Made by a program: the position numbers and the translations under genes. Under the pieces are notes generated by a model. That model had not been told where the DNA came from and ran no database searches. It saw nothing but the letters and a program-made list of their open reading frames with translations. DNA of 15,149 nt from Candidatus Aerophobota bacterium (GTDB taxonomy: Bacteria; Aerophobota; Aerophobia; Aerophobales; AE-B3A): positions 1-15,149 of the forward strand of contig DAOVGK010000052.1 in NCBI GenBank assembly GCA_030672445.1. The letters are read 5' to 3'. Below are positions 6,060 to 13,873 of this stretch, piece by piece. Positions within the stretch are counted from its first letter, which is position 1; each line of letters starts with the position of its first letter.

Positions 6060-7616
6060 ATGAAGAAAAAGGTGATGAGAGGGATGATGGGGGTTTTGCT
6101 GGTCTTACCGTTAGTAGCTGCCTGCTTTACTCCAGCGGCAACACTGGCTGCAAAGGAGAAACTGATAGTGCTAGGTACTACGGATAAGATCACGGTTCTT
6201 GACCCGGCAAAGACGTACGACTTTTACACCTGGGAAGTTTTTCAGAACATTGGAGAGGGATTACTGGAATACAAGCCGGGGACAACTGAACTTATGCCAG
6301 GGATCGCAGAATCTTATGAGGTCAGCTCTGACGGACTTGAGTATATTTTTAAACTCAGAGAGGGTTTAAAGTTCACCGATGGAGAACCACTCGATGCCGC
6401 TGCAGTTAAATGGTCTATAGATCGGGTTATGAGACTCGCTCTTGATCCCTCCTGGTTGGTTTCGGCATTCGTTAACAGGATGGAGGTTGTGGATACTTAT
6501 ACTGTGAAATTCATATTGAAAGAACCGGTTTCTTTTTTCCCTTCCTTGGTCGCCACCACACCGTATATTCCCATAAGTTCTAAATCCTTCCCTGAAGATA
6601 AAGTGGCTGAACCTGTGGCCGGCCATTACGGACCCTATAAGATTAAAAAATGGGTAAGGGATGTTGAACTTGTCCTGGAAGCCAATCCAGATTACTACGG
6701 CACTGCACCAGGCTCTGAGGTATTTGTGGTAAAGTTTTATAAAAACGCCGCTACCATGAGGATGGCAGTAGAGGTTGGAGAGATTGATGTTGCCTGGAAA
6801 ACATTAAGACCTATAGATGTAATAGACCTTAAAGCTAAAGGAAAACAGAAGGTGTTGGAAGTACCGGGTCCATACATTCGATACATCATTAGCCGGTGTA
6901 ATAAGCCGCCCTTTGATGATGTGCGCTTAAGGAAAGCTGTTGCTGCTGCCATAGATAGAGGCAGGATATGTGAAGAGGCTTATAAAGGGACAGTTGAGCC
7001 TCTTTATAGCATGGTTCCTATGGGGATGTGGAGTCATATAGATGCATTTAAAGAGGAATATGGCCAACGTGACTTGGAGCTGGCCGAAAAGCTTTTAACG
7101 GAGGCAGGATACAGTAAGAATAAGCCTTTCCAGTTTGAGTTATGGTATACCCCCACCCACTATGGAGATCTGGAAGCCGATGTGGCAGCTATAATGAAAG
7201 AAAGTCTTGAAGAAACGGGCTTGATGGAAGTCAGTCTGAAAAGCGCTGAGTGGGCTACATATGCCGCGGAATATATAGCCAAAGGAACTATGCCTATCTT
7301 TCTCCTTGGTTGGTATCCAGATTACATAGATCCAGATAATTATACCAGCATCTTTCTTCACTCCGAGTGGTCACCGGACATGGGTGTGTTTTACAGTAAC
7401 CCTGAAATGGATGAGCTTCTTGACCAGGCCAGGGTCAGGGTTGAAACAGAGGAGCGAACGGAACTGTATACCAAGGTGCAAAAGCTAATGGCTGAAGAAG
7501 CTCCGGTGATACCCTTCTTCCAGGGAGTATTAACCGCTGCTGTTCAGCCTGATATAAAAGGGGTAGTGTTGGATCCTGTTATGTTACTCAGGTATTACTT
7601 GATCTACCGAGAGTAA
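6060..7616 (+). CDS. Peptide/nickel-type ABC importer, substrate-binding protein (SBP family 5)
   Basis: A 518-residue extracytoplasmic solute-binding protein, the usual length for DppA/OppA relatives. It has a classic export signal: basic start MKKKVMRGMMG, hydrophobic core, and VAAC at 19-22, which fits a lipobox with C22 as the lipidated residue; an alternative signal-peptidase I site lies near LAA at 29-31, so lipoprotein status is likely but not certain. Family marks include GIAESYEVSSDGLEYIFKLR at 81-100, GLKFTDGEPLDAAAVKWS at 102-119, and RKAVAAAIDR at 291-300. It captures the substrate outside the membrane and hands it to the two permeases encoded downstream. The substrate (di- or oligopeptide, nickel or sugar) cannot be told from sequence alone. 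It is the first gene of the operon, with strong AGGAGG at 6048-6053. A hairpin follows its stop codon and may favour higher expression of this gene than of the membrane genes. Confidence 0.93.
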   Translation: MKKKVMRGMMGVLLVLPLVAACFTPAATLAAKEKLIVLGTTDKITVLDPAKTYDFYTWEVFQNIGEGLLEYKPGTTELMPGIAESYEVSSDGLEYIFKLREGLKFTDGEPLDAAAVKWSIDRVMRLALDPSWLVSAFVNRMEVVDTYTVKFILKEPVSFFPSLVATTPYIPISSKSFPEDKVAEPVAGHYGPYKIKKWVRDVELVLEANPDYYGTAPGSEVFVVKFYKNAATMRMAVEVGEIDVAWKTLRPIDVIDLKAKGKQKVLEVPGPYIRYIISRCNKPPFDDVRLRKAVAAAIDRGRICEEAYKGTVEPLYSMVPMGMWSHIDAFKEEYGQRDLELAEKLLTEAGYSKNKPFQFELWYTPTHYGDLEADVAAIMKESLEETGLMEVSLKSAEWATYAAEYIAKGTMPIFLLGWYPDYIDPDNYTSIFLHSEWSPDMGVFYSNPEMDELLDQARVRVETEERTELYTKVQKLMAEEAPVIPFFQGVLTAAVQPDIKGVVLDPVMLLRYYLIYRE

Positions 7617-7651
7617 GGGACGTTGCTTTGTCCTGATTATTTTTTCGCCTC

Positions 7652-7680
7652 ACTCCCCTCTCCTCTTAGGAGAGGGGAGT
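7652..7680 (+). terminator. Perfect 13-bp hairpin after the binding-protein gene (attenuator or mRNA-stabilising stem)
   Basis: ACTCCCCTCTCCT (7652-7664) pairs without mismatch with AGGAGAGGGGAGT (7668-7680) around a CTT loop. The sequence after it, TTCTTTACCTT, is only moderately T-rich, so it could act as a leaky terminator. It sits in the 96-nt gap between the binding-protein and first permease genes, the place where such stems often set a higher level of binding protein than of permease. As it has no strand preference in the stem, a dispersed palindromic repeat is the alternative reading. Confidence 0.65.
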
Positions 7681-7712
7681 TCTTTACCTTCCCTAAGATA
7701 GAAAATTAGAAA

Positions 7713-8723
7713 ATGGCTTCCCTAAGAGTATATATCGTAAGGCGAGTGCTACTGGCTATCCCCATGATCCTCCTCCTGCTTAGCATAGTGTTTCTGATAA
7801 TGAGGGTTGCCGGTGATCCAGTCAGTGCTATACTTGGTGGTCATGCGCCTCAGGAGCAGATCGAGCAGATAAGAGAGCAACTTGGACTCAACAGACCACT
7901 TTTCATCCAATTTGGTGACTACCTCTGGCAACTTTTACATGGGAACTTAGGACAGTCGCTAATATGGGGTCAAAGACCGGTATTGGCTGAGATCTGGGAT
8001 CGTTTTCCAGCAACACTGGAACTTTCTATATATGCATTTCTGATAAGCATAGCTATTGGTATATTTACTGGCACGATCGCTGCCACTAGACGTGGTAAAT
8101 CTGTTGATCACGTCTTTAGATTATATGGTATCATTACTTATAGTCTCTTTATCCCCTGGATTGGGATAATGCTGCAGCTCTTCTTCGGAGTGTATTTGGG
8201 CTTACTACCCATCGGTGGACGAATAGGGACTCTGATGGAACCTAAAACTGTTACTGGACTTTATTTATTAGATAGTCTCCTGACTTTTGACCTCGACAGC
8301 CTCGTTAGTGCCCTCAAACATCTAATCTTGCCCACTGTAACCTTGGGGGTTTATCTTTCAGGGATTTTTACCCGCCTTACTCGAACCAATTTGATGGAAG
8401 TCCTTGAGAAGGACTTTATAAAAGCTGCCAGGGCGAGGGGACTATCGGAGAAGATTGTGATTTATAAACATGGCTTAAAAAATGCTTTTATTCCTATACT
8501 TACCATGATGGGACTGCAATTTGCACTCCTGCTTGTAGGGGCAGTGCTGACTGAGATTACGTTTTCATGGCCCGGGATGGGAACACTTTTGTTCGAAAGG
8601 GTAACTTACCGAGACTTTACCACGGTTCAGGGAATCATCGTCTTCTTTGCCCTTATAGTAGTTACGGTGAATCTTATGGTTGATATTATCTATGCTTATA
8701 TTGATCCACGAATTCGGTATTGA
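7713..8723 (+). CDS. dppB: ABC importer permease, DppB/OppB type
   Basis: A 336-residue inner-membrane protein with the six-helix plan of DppB relatives: hydrophobic segments at about 10-30, 104-123, 137-160, 205-222, 258-281 and 306-329. The long loop after helix 1 carries the family pattern (GDP, then a REQLGLNRPL stretch at 54-63, then GNLGQS at 77-82). The cytoplasmic EAA loop that docks to the ATPases is KAARARGLSEKIVIYKHGLK at 237-256, and GLLPIGGR at 163-170 is typical. It forms the translocation channel with the DppC-type protein encoded 6 nt downstream. The ribosome binding site is weak (AGATAG and A-rich sequence upstream), consistent with lower expression than the binding protein. 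Substrate is unknown; the symbol refers to family type. Confidence 0.92.
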   Translation: MASLRVYIVRRVLLAIPMILLLLSIVFLIMRVAGDPVSAILGGHAPQEQIEQIREQLGLNRPLFIQFGDYLWQLLHGNLGQSLIWGQRPVLAEIWDRFPATLELSIYAFLISIAIGIFTGTIAATRRGKSVDHVFRLYGIITYSLFIPWIGIMLQLFFGVYLGLLPIGGRIGTLMEPKTVTGLYLLDSLLTFDLDSLVSALKHLILPTVTLGVYLSGIFTRLTRTNLMEVLEKDFIKAARARGLSEKIVIYKHGLKNAFIPILTMMGLQFALLLVGAVLTEITFSWPGMGTLLFERVTYRDFTTVQGIIVFFALIVVTVNLMVDIIYAYIDPRIRY

Positions 8724-8729
8724 CACAAA

Positions 8730-9605
8730 ATGATAGCGCCAAAGTATTCGATTTCCAGGTTGATTGTATCCAAGGTCAAAGGTCTTTTTCCTATGAGGGG
8801 AGCTGAGTACTTTGCTATCATAGGATTCTTGATTGTCTTTTCCATTATTCTAATGGCTATTTTGGCCCCCCTCATCGCTCCTTATAATCCAATTAAGAAA
8901 ACTGGAGGACTTCTTGAAAGTCCAAATCATAAGTTCATCTTAGGGACGGATGGTCTGGGAAGGGATATTCTCAGCCGAATTATATATGGAACCCGAACGG
9001 CTATATGTGTTACCTTTCTGGCGGTTAGTTTCTCGCTTTCGTGTGGAGTCCTGCTCGGATTGTTATCAGGTTATATTGGAGGTAAACTTGACAGCGTTTT
9101 TTCACTGGTGATGGACGCTATATATTCTTTCCCCGGTCTTATATTAGCTATAGTTTTGGCTGCCATGTTAGGGCCGGGGATAGTGAATACAGCTATGGCA
9201 ATAGCGGTTATTTACACTCCCACTTATTTTCGAATAATTAGAGGATTAGTTTTATCTCTCAAGGAAAGATTATTCGTAGAAGCGGCAAGAGCGATAGGTG
9301 CCAAAGACAGAACTATAGTTTTTAAATATATCACTCCAAATGTCCTCTCATCTGTTCCCATAGTATTGTCGCTTAATGCAGCCGATGCTGTGCTTACACT
9401 GGCAGCTTTAAGCTTCCTTGGACTGGGATTGCCTGCTCCAACCCCGGATTGGGGATTTGACTTAAAGGCAGGACATGCTTACCTTGCCTCAAGAATTTGG
9501 TGGCCCAGTACATTCCCAGGCTTGATGATCGTCCTGCTTACTCTGGGCTTCAGTCTTTTTGGAGAAGGGATTAATGAGATGTTGAACCCTGAGTTGGGGA
9601 GATAA
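8730..9605 (+). CDS. dppC: ABC importer permease, DppC/OppC type
   Basis: A 291-residue inner-membrane protein, second half of the channel. After the first helix (about 27-49) it shows the family signature GTDGLGRDILSRIIYGTRT at 72-90. The ATPase-docking EAA loop is EAARAIGAKDRTIVFKYITP at 184-203, and the end carries FLGLGLPAPTPDWG at 229-242, a strong DppC mark. It begins 6 nt after the DppB stop and ends 2 nt before the next start, so the operon is continuous. Its last codons also supply GGGGAGAT, the ribosome binding site for the ATPase gene that follows. Confidence 0.92.
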   Translation: MIAPKYSISRLIVSKVKGLFPMRGAEYFAIIGFLIVFSIILMAILAPLIAPYNPIKKTGGLLESPNHKFILGTDGLGRDILSRIIYGTRTAICVTFLAVSFSLSCGVLLGLLSGYIGGKLDSVFSLVMDAIYSFPGLILAIVLAAMLGPGIVNTAMAIAVIYTPTYFRIIRGLVLSLKERLFVEAARAIGAKDRTIVFKYITPNVLSSVPIVLSLNAADAVLTLAALSFLGLGLPAPTPDWGFDLKAGHAYLASRIWWPSTFPGLMIVLLTLGFSLFGEGINEMLNPELGR

Positions 9606-9607
9606 AA

Positions 9608-10564
9608 TTGAAAAATCTTCTTGAGGTCAAAAATTTAAAAGTTTACTACTATATAAGGGAAGGAGTGGTTAAAGCGGTGGACCAAGTCAGTTTTTCCATA
9701 AAGAAGGGGGAAACCGTAGGATTAGTTGGAGAGTCCGGTTCAGGAAAGTCTACCTTAGGTCTTTCCATATTAAAGCTTGTCCCCTCTCCAGGAAGAATAG
9801 TGGGGGGAGAATTATTCTTCGATGGAAAAGACCTTGCCAAGTTAGATAATAAACAGATGCGTAAGCTCAGGGGAAGGTGGATTTCTATGGTTTTCCAAGA
9901 TCCAATGACTTCCCTAAACCCTCTTATGAGAGTAGGAGATCATTTAACTGAGACGATAAAAACACATGAGAAAGTAATACACAAGCAAGCTGAGGAAAGG
10001 GCCCTCTCGTTATTAGATAATGTTGGGATTCCCTCAGAGAGATTTAGAGATTATCCCCATCAATTTAGCGGGGGAATGAGGCAGAGGGTTGGGATAGCTC
10101 TGGCCATAGCTCTAAATCCGAACCTAGTTATAGCTGATGAATTTACATCTTCTCTTGACGTGATAGTTCAATCTCAAATTCTGAATTTGATGAAGAAGCT
10201 AAAAAAGTCACACAATACAGGGATGATCTTGATCTCACATGATATAAGCTTAGTTTCTGAAATTGCTGATAAAATTGCTTTAATGTATGCTGGTCAAATA
10301 GTTGAATTTGCAGAGACGAATGCTTTCTTCGAAGATCGCCTGCACCCTTATTCCGAGGGACTTTTGAGCTCAGTGCCTAATATTCAATTATCCAACCAGA
10401 ACCTCAGTTACATTCCTGGTATGCCTCCAGACCTAATTCATCCTCTAAAGGGATGTAGATTTTATCCTCGCTGCTCATATGCTACAAACACATGCAGAGA
10501 AAAAGAACCTCCATTAGTCGAAATCAAAACCGGGCATATGGTTAAATGTTTGAGATATGATTAA
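9608..10564 (+). CDS. dppD: ABC importer ATPase, DppD/OppD type, TTG start
   Basis: A 318-residue cytoplasmic ATPase: Walker A GESGSGKST at 41-49, Q-loop Q97 in FQDP, signature FSGGMRQR at 153-160, Walker B LVIADE at 173-178, and H-loop H211. After the ATPase domain the oligopeptide-type C-terminal extension carries Cys at 283, 289 and 296 (GCRFYPRC, then TNTC) and 314, the set known to bind an iron-sulfur cluster in some Opp/Dpp ATPases. The D-loop region reads EFTSSLDV rather than the common EPTTALDV. The start is TTG at 9608-9610, chosen because GGGGAGAT lies four nt before it and the translation then begins MKNLLEVKNL, where family members begin; no ATG or GTG is better placed. It works as a heterodimer with the DppF-type ATPase encoded next. 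Confidence 0.92.
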   Translation: MKNLLEVKNLKVYYYIREGVVKAVDQVSFSIKKGETVGLVGESGSGKSTLGLSILKLVPSPGRIVGGELFFDGKDLAKLDNKQMRKLRGRWISMVFQDPMTSLNPLMRVGDHLTETIKTHEKVIHKQAEERALSLLDNVGIPSERFRDYPHQFSGGMRQRVGIALAIALNPNLVIADEFTSSLDVIVQSQILNLMKKLKKSHNTGMILISHDISLVSEIADKIALMYAGQIVEFAETNAFFEDRLHPYSEGLLSSVPNIQLSNQNLSYIPGMPPDLIHPLKGCRFYPRCSYATNTCREKEPPLVEIKTGHMVKCLRYD

Positions 10565-10569
10565 AGAAG

Positions 10570-11547
10570 ATGGTTGAACTTGAAGTAGCGGATTTGAAAA
10601 AATATTTCCCGGTGCAAAAGAGCTTCTTAGAAAGAATATTCACTAAGGAACTCGAATATGTTCAGGCAGTTGACAAAATTAGCTTCAAAGTGGAGAAGGG
10701 AGAGATCTTTACTTTAGCCGGAGAAAGCGGATGTGGGAAAACCACCACTGGCAAGTTAGTTACACGCCTGATTGAACCTACTGAGGGAAAAATCTTCTTT
10801 AAAGGAAGAGAGATAACTTTTTTGCAAGGAGAAGAGCTAAGAAAACTCAGAAAAAATGTGCAAATAATTTTTCAGGACCCCTATGCTTCGCTCAATCCCA
10901 GAATGAAGATAGGCGATGCCGTGGGACACCCTCTTGAGATTCACGAGATAGCAACGGGAGAAGAAGAAAGGAGAGCTGTTTTGGAAATGCTGGAGAAGGT
11001 AGGTTTAGAGCCGGCTGAAAAGTTTTATGACGCTCATCCTTATGAACTGAGCGGTGGACAGAGACAAAGGGCGGCAATAGCCCGGGCTATGATACTAAAT
11101 CCAGAATTTGTTGTTGCCGATGAGCCCATTTCAATGATTGATGTCTCCTTAAGAGCGAAAATACTTGAATTAATGCTCAAATTGAAAGAGGAAAGGGACT
11201 TGACTTATCTTTTTATAACTCATGACTTAGCGGTAGCCAAGTACATCTCGGATTGGATAGCTATTATGTATCTGGGGGAAATTGTTGAAATGGGTAGGAA
11301 GGAAGAAATCTTTTCTAATTCTCAGCACCCTTATACTAAGGCATTACTCTCGGCGATACCGGTTCCGGAGCCCAGAACACGACGAGAGCACGTAGAATTA
11401 AAGGGAGAGGTTCCCAGCTCTATTAACCCACCTTCCGGTTGCAGGTTTCACCCCCGATGTAGCTTGGCCAGCGAAAAATGCCGAACTTCGGAGCCGCCCT
11501 TAATTTTAGTAAATAAGGACCACCAAATAACCTGCCACTTATGTTAA
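10570..11547 (+). CDS. dppF: ABC importer ATPase, DppF/OppF type
   Basis: A 325-residue ATPase, last gene of the operon, starting 5 nt after the DppD stop. Motifs: Walker A GESGCGKTT at 51-59, Q102 in FQDPYASLNPRM (the OppF/DppF mark), LSGGQRQR at 160-167, Walker B FVVADEP at 180-186, D-loop SMIDVS at 188-193, and H-loop H218 (ITHDL). The C-terminal extension has Cys at 291, 297, 304 and 322, again the likely iron-sulfur set. The SMIDVS variant replaces the common SALDVS. It powers import together with the DppD-type subunit. No convincing terminator is seen in the 71 nt between its stop and the convergent hslU stop. Confidence 0.92.
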   Translation: MVELEVADLKKYFPVQKSFLERIFTKELEYVQAVDKISFKVEKGEIFTLAGESGCGKTTTGKLVTRLIEPTEGKIFFKGREITFLQGEELRKLRKNVQIIFQDPYASLNPRMKIGDAVGHPLEIHEIATGEEERRAVLEMLEKVGLEPAEKFYDAHPYELSGGQRQRAAIARAMILNPEFVVADEPISMIDVSLRAKILELMLKLKEERDLTYLFITHDLAVAKYISDWIAIMYLGEIVEMGRKEEIFSNSQHPYTKALLSAIPVPEPRTRREHVELKGEVPSSINPPSGCRFHPRCSLASEKCRTSEPPLILVNKDHQITCHLC

Positions 11548-11618
11548 AGTGAGAAAGCCAACCTACTCCTTACTCTCTGTAAATCTCTTTCCAACTGAGA
11601 GGTAGTTACGCTGGACCA

Positions 11619-12983
11619 TTACAAGATATAGCGAGAGAGATCCTCACTTTCCACTATATCTTTTAGTCTTTCTTTAACGTAGCTAGAGTTAATGGTAAAG
11701 GGCTTTCGCCTCATTTTGGAAGCATTGAAGCTAATGTCTTCCAGAAGCTTTTCCATAACGGTGTGCAGCCTCCTGGCCCCGATATCCTCGGTTCGTTCAT
11801 TTACCAGAAAAGCCAGATGGGCGATCTCCTTAATTGCACTTTCCTCGAAGGTTAATTCTATTCCTTCCGTTTTCATCAAAGCTTGATACTGCTTGATCAA
11901 AGCATTCTGAGGTTCAGTGAGGATACGCTCGAAATCCTTCTGGGTAAGTCTATTCAATTCCACCCGAATGGGAAATCTCCCCTGGAGTTCAGGGATCAAG
12001 TCAGAAGGAGAAGTGGCATGAAAGGCTCCGGCAGCGATAAAGAGGATGTGATCGCTTTTAATGGCCCCATAGCGAGTAGCTACAGTAGTTCCTTCAACAA
12101 TAGGTAGAAGATCTCTCTGTACCCCTTCCCGGGAGATATCTATCTTGTTTACCCCTCCTCCCCCGGCAACCTTATCTATCTCATCGATGAATATTATGCC
12201 TGAGTTTTCCGCACGATGGATAGCCTCCTCAATGACTTTGTCTTTGTCTACCAGCTTTTGGGACTCCTCCATAAGGATAATCTGGCGAGCTTCCTTTATG
12301 GGGGCCTTTCGGTCTCGGGGACGTTTTGGTAGCATATCACCCAGTAGGTCTTGAAAGTTCATCCCCATTTGTTCTACTCCGGCACTACTGAATATCTCTA
12401 TCATAGGAGTGAACTTGTCGGTGGCCTTGATCTCAATCAATCTATCTTCCAGTTCTTTATTTTTCAGTTTCTCTCTTAACCTTTCTCTGGTGTTTTTTGC
12501 TTTTTTAATCCGCTCATCCTCCTCAAGGTTTCCTTCTTTGTGGGAAATCGAGGTACTTTTGGGAAGAGGAAGAAGGATATCCAGAAGTCTTTCTTCGGTC
12601 AATTTCTTCGCTTTCTCCCTCACTTTTTTCATCATCTCCATTTCCACTGTGTGTACTGCTAGATTGGTAAGGTCCCTCACCATGGACTCTACATCCCTTC
12701 CCACATAACCTACTTCGGTGTATTTACTTGCCTCCACCTTTATGAGAGGAGCCTGGGCCAGTTGAGCCAGCCTTCTGGCAATCTCTGTCTTTCCTATGCC
12801 TGTCGGGCCTATCATGATGATATTCTTGGGAGCTATTTCGTCTCTAAGCTTAGGAGGGAGCTTTTGTCGTCGCCATCTATTGCGCAGGGCAATTGCCACC
12901 GCACGCTTAGCATCATCCTGCCCTATAATATATTTGTCCAATTCCTTCACTATGACAGGAGGGGTGAGCCATTTTTCCCTCAT
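11619..12983 (-). CDS. hslU: HslU (ClpY), AAA+ unfoldase of the HslUV protease
   Basis: A 454-residue protein of normal HslU length. It has [20 protein letters not shown] at 19-38, Walker A GPTGIGKT at 59-66, the substrate-gripping pore loop GYVG at 92-95, the inserted I domain at about 110-235, Walker B IIFIDEID at 263-270, arginine finger R336 in GRFPIR, and sensor-2 GARRLH at 402-407. It ends LSRYIL, the C-terminal tail that in the family inserts into HslV and switches it on. The hexamer unfolds substrates and feeds them to HslV in the cytoplasm. The start ATG at 12981-12983 follows GAGGAGAT closely. It lies 249 nt after hslV with repeats between, unlike the very tight spacing usual for this pair, and converges on the importer operon. 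No terminator was found for it within the short gap to dppF. Confidence 0.95.
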   Translation of the reverse strand: MREKWLTPPVIVKELDKYIIGQDDAKRAVAIALRNRWRRQKLPPKLRDEIAPKNIIMIGPTGIGKTEIARRLAQLAQAPLIKVEASKYTEVGYVGRDVESMVRDLTNLAVHTVEMEMMKKVREKAKKLTEERLLDILLPLPKSTSISHKEGNLEEDERIKKAKNTRERLREKLKNKELEDRLIEIKATDKFTPMIEIFSSAGVEQMGMNFQDLLGDMLPKRPRDRKAPIKEARQIILMEESQKLVDKDKVIEEAIHRAENSGIIFIDEIDKVAGGGGVNKIDISREGVQRDLLPIVEGTTVATRYGAIKSDHILFIAAGAFHATSPSDLIPELQGRFPIRVELNRLTQKDFERILTEPQNALIKQYQALMKTEGIELTFEESAIKEIAHLAFLVNERTEDIGARRLHTVMEKLLEDISFNASKMRRKPFTINSSYVKERLKDIVESEDLSRYIL

Positions 12984-13007
12984 TTTTATCTCCTCAAGGT
13001 TTTAATC

Positions 13008-13212
13008 AGCCGCAGATGGACGCTGGTATTTTTCTTTTATTATCATATACAAATCTTTTGAATTCTGATTTTTTGGCAAAATCACAGACTCCACATTTAA
13101 GGTAGCCGCAGGCTTTAGCCTGCGTAAAATAGCGCAACCTAAAGGTTGCGGCTACCTAGAATAATATCTGTGATCTCTTTGTGTTTAAACCTATCTGTGT
13201 TCATCTGTGGCT
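13008..13212. repeat. Outer inverted-repeat element between hslV and hslU
   Basis: The ends are imperfect inverted repeats: AGCCGCAGATGGACGC at 13008-13023, and on the other strand AGCCACAGATGAACAC from 13212 inward. Thirteen of 16 positions agree and the three differences are all G/A transitions. The right end continues with a second CACAGAT unit. An inner perfect 8-bp pair, ATCACAGA at 13081-13088 and TCTGTGAT at 13167-13174, flanks a second palindrome (13101-13156). The AT-rich interior has no gene. The short CACAGATGAA-type units recall the CGCAGAG units of the repeats at 278-425 and 4883-5009, but the two kinds are different elements. Confidence 0.6.
13101..13156. repeat. Double palindrome nested in the hslV-hslU gap
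   Basis: A 56-bp sequence whose two 24-bp arms (13101-13124 and 13133-13156) are inverse complements except at four positions. Each arm is itself a hairpin: CGCAGGCT-TT-AGCCTGCG on the left and CGCAACCT-AA-AGGTTGCG on the right, each with a perfect 8-bp stem. The four inter-arm mismatches are paired within the arms, so each small hairpin is kept intact. The outer ten bases, GGTAGCCGCA and TGCGGCTACC, match perfectly. It resembles a REP-like or MITE-like palindromic unit. No transposase gene is near. Confidence 0.75.
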
Positions 13213-13232
13213 AAATAGTCACCCTCTTTTTA

Positions 13233-13760
13233 TTATAACTCCTCAACACTAATCTGATTATTAGTATAAATACAGATAGAGGCGGCTATAGCCATGGCTG
13301 TCTCCACGATTTTTCTGGGGGGGTAATCGGTGTGGTCAGCCAAAGCTTGAGCTGCTGCCTGGGCAAAGCCGGCTCCTGAGCCGATGGCTACTACTCTGTC
13401 ATCAGGTTCGATTACATCTCCGTTACCTGAGATAATAAAAGACTTTTCCTTGTCAGTCACAATCATTAAAGCCTCGAGTCTGCGCAAGATCTTATCTTGC
13501 CGCCAGTCTTTTGCCAGCTCTAACGAAGCCCGGGCAAGATTCCCCTGGTATCGTTCAATCTTCTTTTCGAACCTCTCAAAGAGGGTAAGGGCGTCAGCAA
13601 TAGCTCCAGCAAAGCCGGCTAAAACGCGTCCTTTATAAAGTCTCCTTATCTTCTGAGCCTTGTGTTTCATAACTATGTTCTCAAAAGTTACCTGCCCATC
13701 ACCGGCAATAGCCACTTTGTCCTTATCTCTCACTGCCAAGATAGTAGTCGAACGAATCAT
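13233..13760 (-). CDS. hslV: HslV (ClpQ), proteasome-like peptidase subunit of HslUV
   Basis: A 175-residue protein of standard HslV length. It begins [11 protein letters not shown]: after removal of a four-residue propeptide, Thr5 is the N-terminal nucleophile, as in proteobacterial HslV; the Bacillus subtilis orthologue uses Ser. Other marks are AGDGQVTF at 19-26, the active-site Lys in QKIRRLY at 36-42 (K37), [17 protein letters not shown] at 49-65, ELAKDWR at 81-87, SGNGDVIEP at 111-119 and [14 protein letters not shown] at 127-140. The double-ring dodecamer degrades proteins unfolded by HslU. The ATG at 13758-13760 has AGGGAG six nt upstream. The gene lies between xerC and hslU in the order known from Bacillus, so it is probably part of a topA-xerC-hslVU transcript unless the 249-nt repeat region downstream interrupts it. 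Confidence 0.95.
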   Translation of the reverse strand: MIRSTTILAVRDKDKVAIAGDGQVTFENIVMKHKAQKIRRLYKGRVLAGFAGAIADALTLFERFEKKIERYQGNLARASLELAKDWRQDKILRRLEALMIVTDKEKSFIISGNGDVIEPDDRVVAIGSGAGFAQAAAQALADHTDYPPRKIVETAMAIAASICIYTNNQISVEEL

Positions 13761-13825
13761 CTAAGCTCCCTTTTGTTTTGAAACCAGGCCGGTAGAACTC
13801 CAAACTTGCTTTTTTGGTTTTTTAA

Positions 13826-13857
13826 CCTATCAGCCATCAACTATGAGCTATGAGCTA
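13826..13857 (-). repeat. Short tandem AGCTCAT-type repeat between xerC and hslV
   Basis: Read on the minus strand, this stretch contains TAGCTCA twice in direct tandem, followed by related TAGTTGATGGC and TGATAG units. It lies in the 113-nt gap between the xerC stop and hslV start. The rest of that gap has a T-rich run (plus strand, 13809-13823) but no clear terminator. It is a small degenerate repeat without visible function. Confidence 0.45.
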
Positions 13858-13873
13858 AACGAACCTAGGACTT

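Noticed and set aside
11548..11618. Bidirectional terminator between dppF and hslU
   Set aside because: Only a short, imperfect ACTCTC/GAGAGG pairing is present, with no T-run; not enough to call.
12762..13061. Plus-strand open frame across the hslU start and the repeat region
   Set aside because: It is antisense to the well-supported hslU start and runs into repeat sequence; the translation shows no family resemblance.
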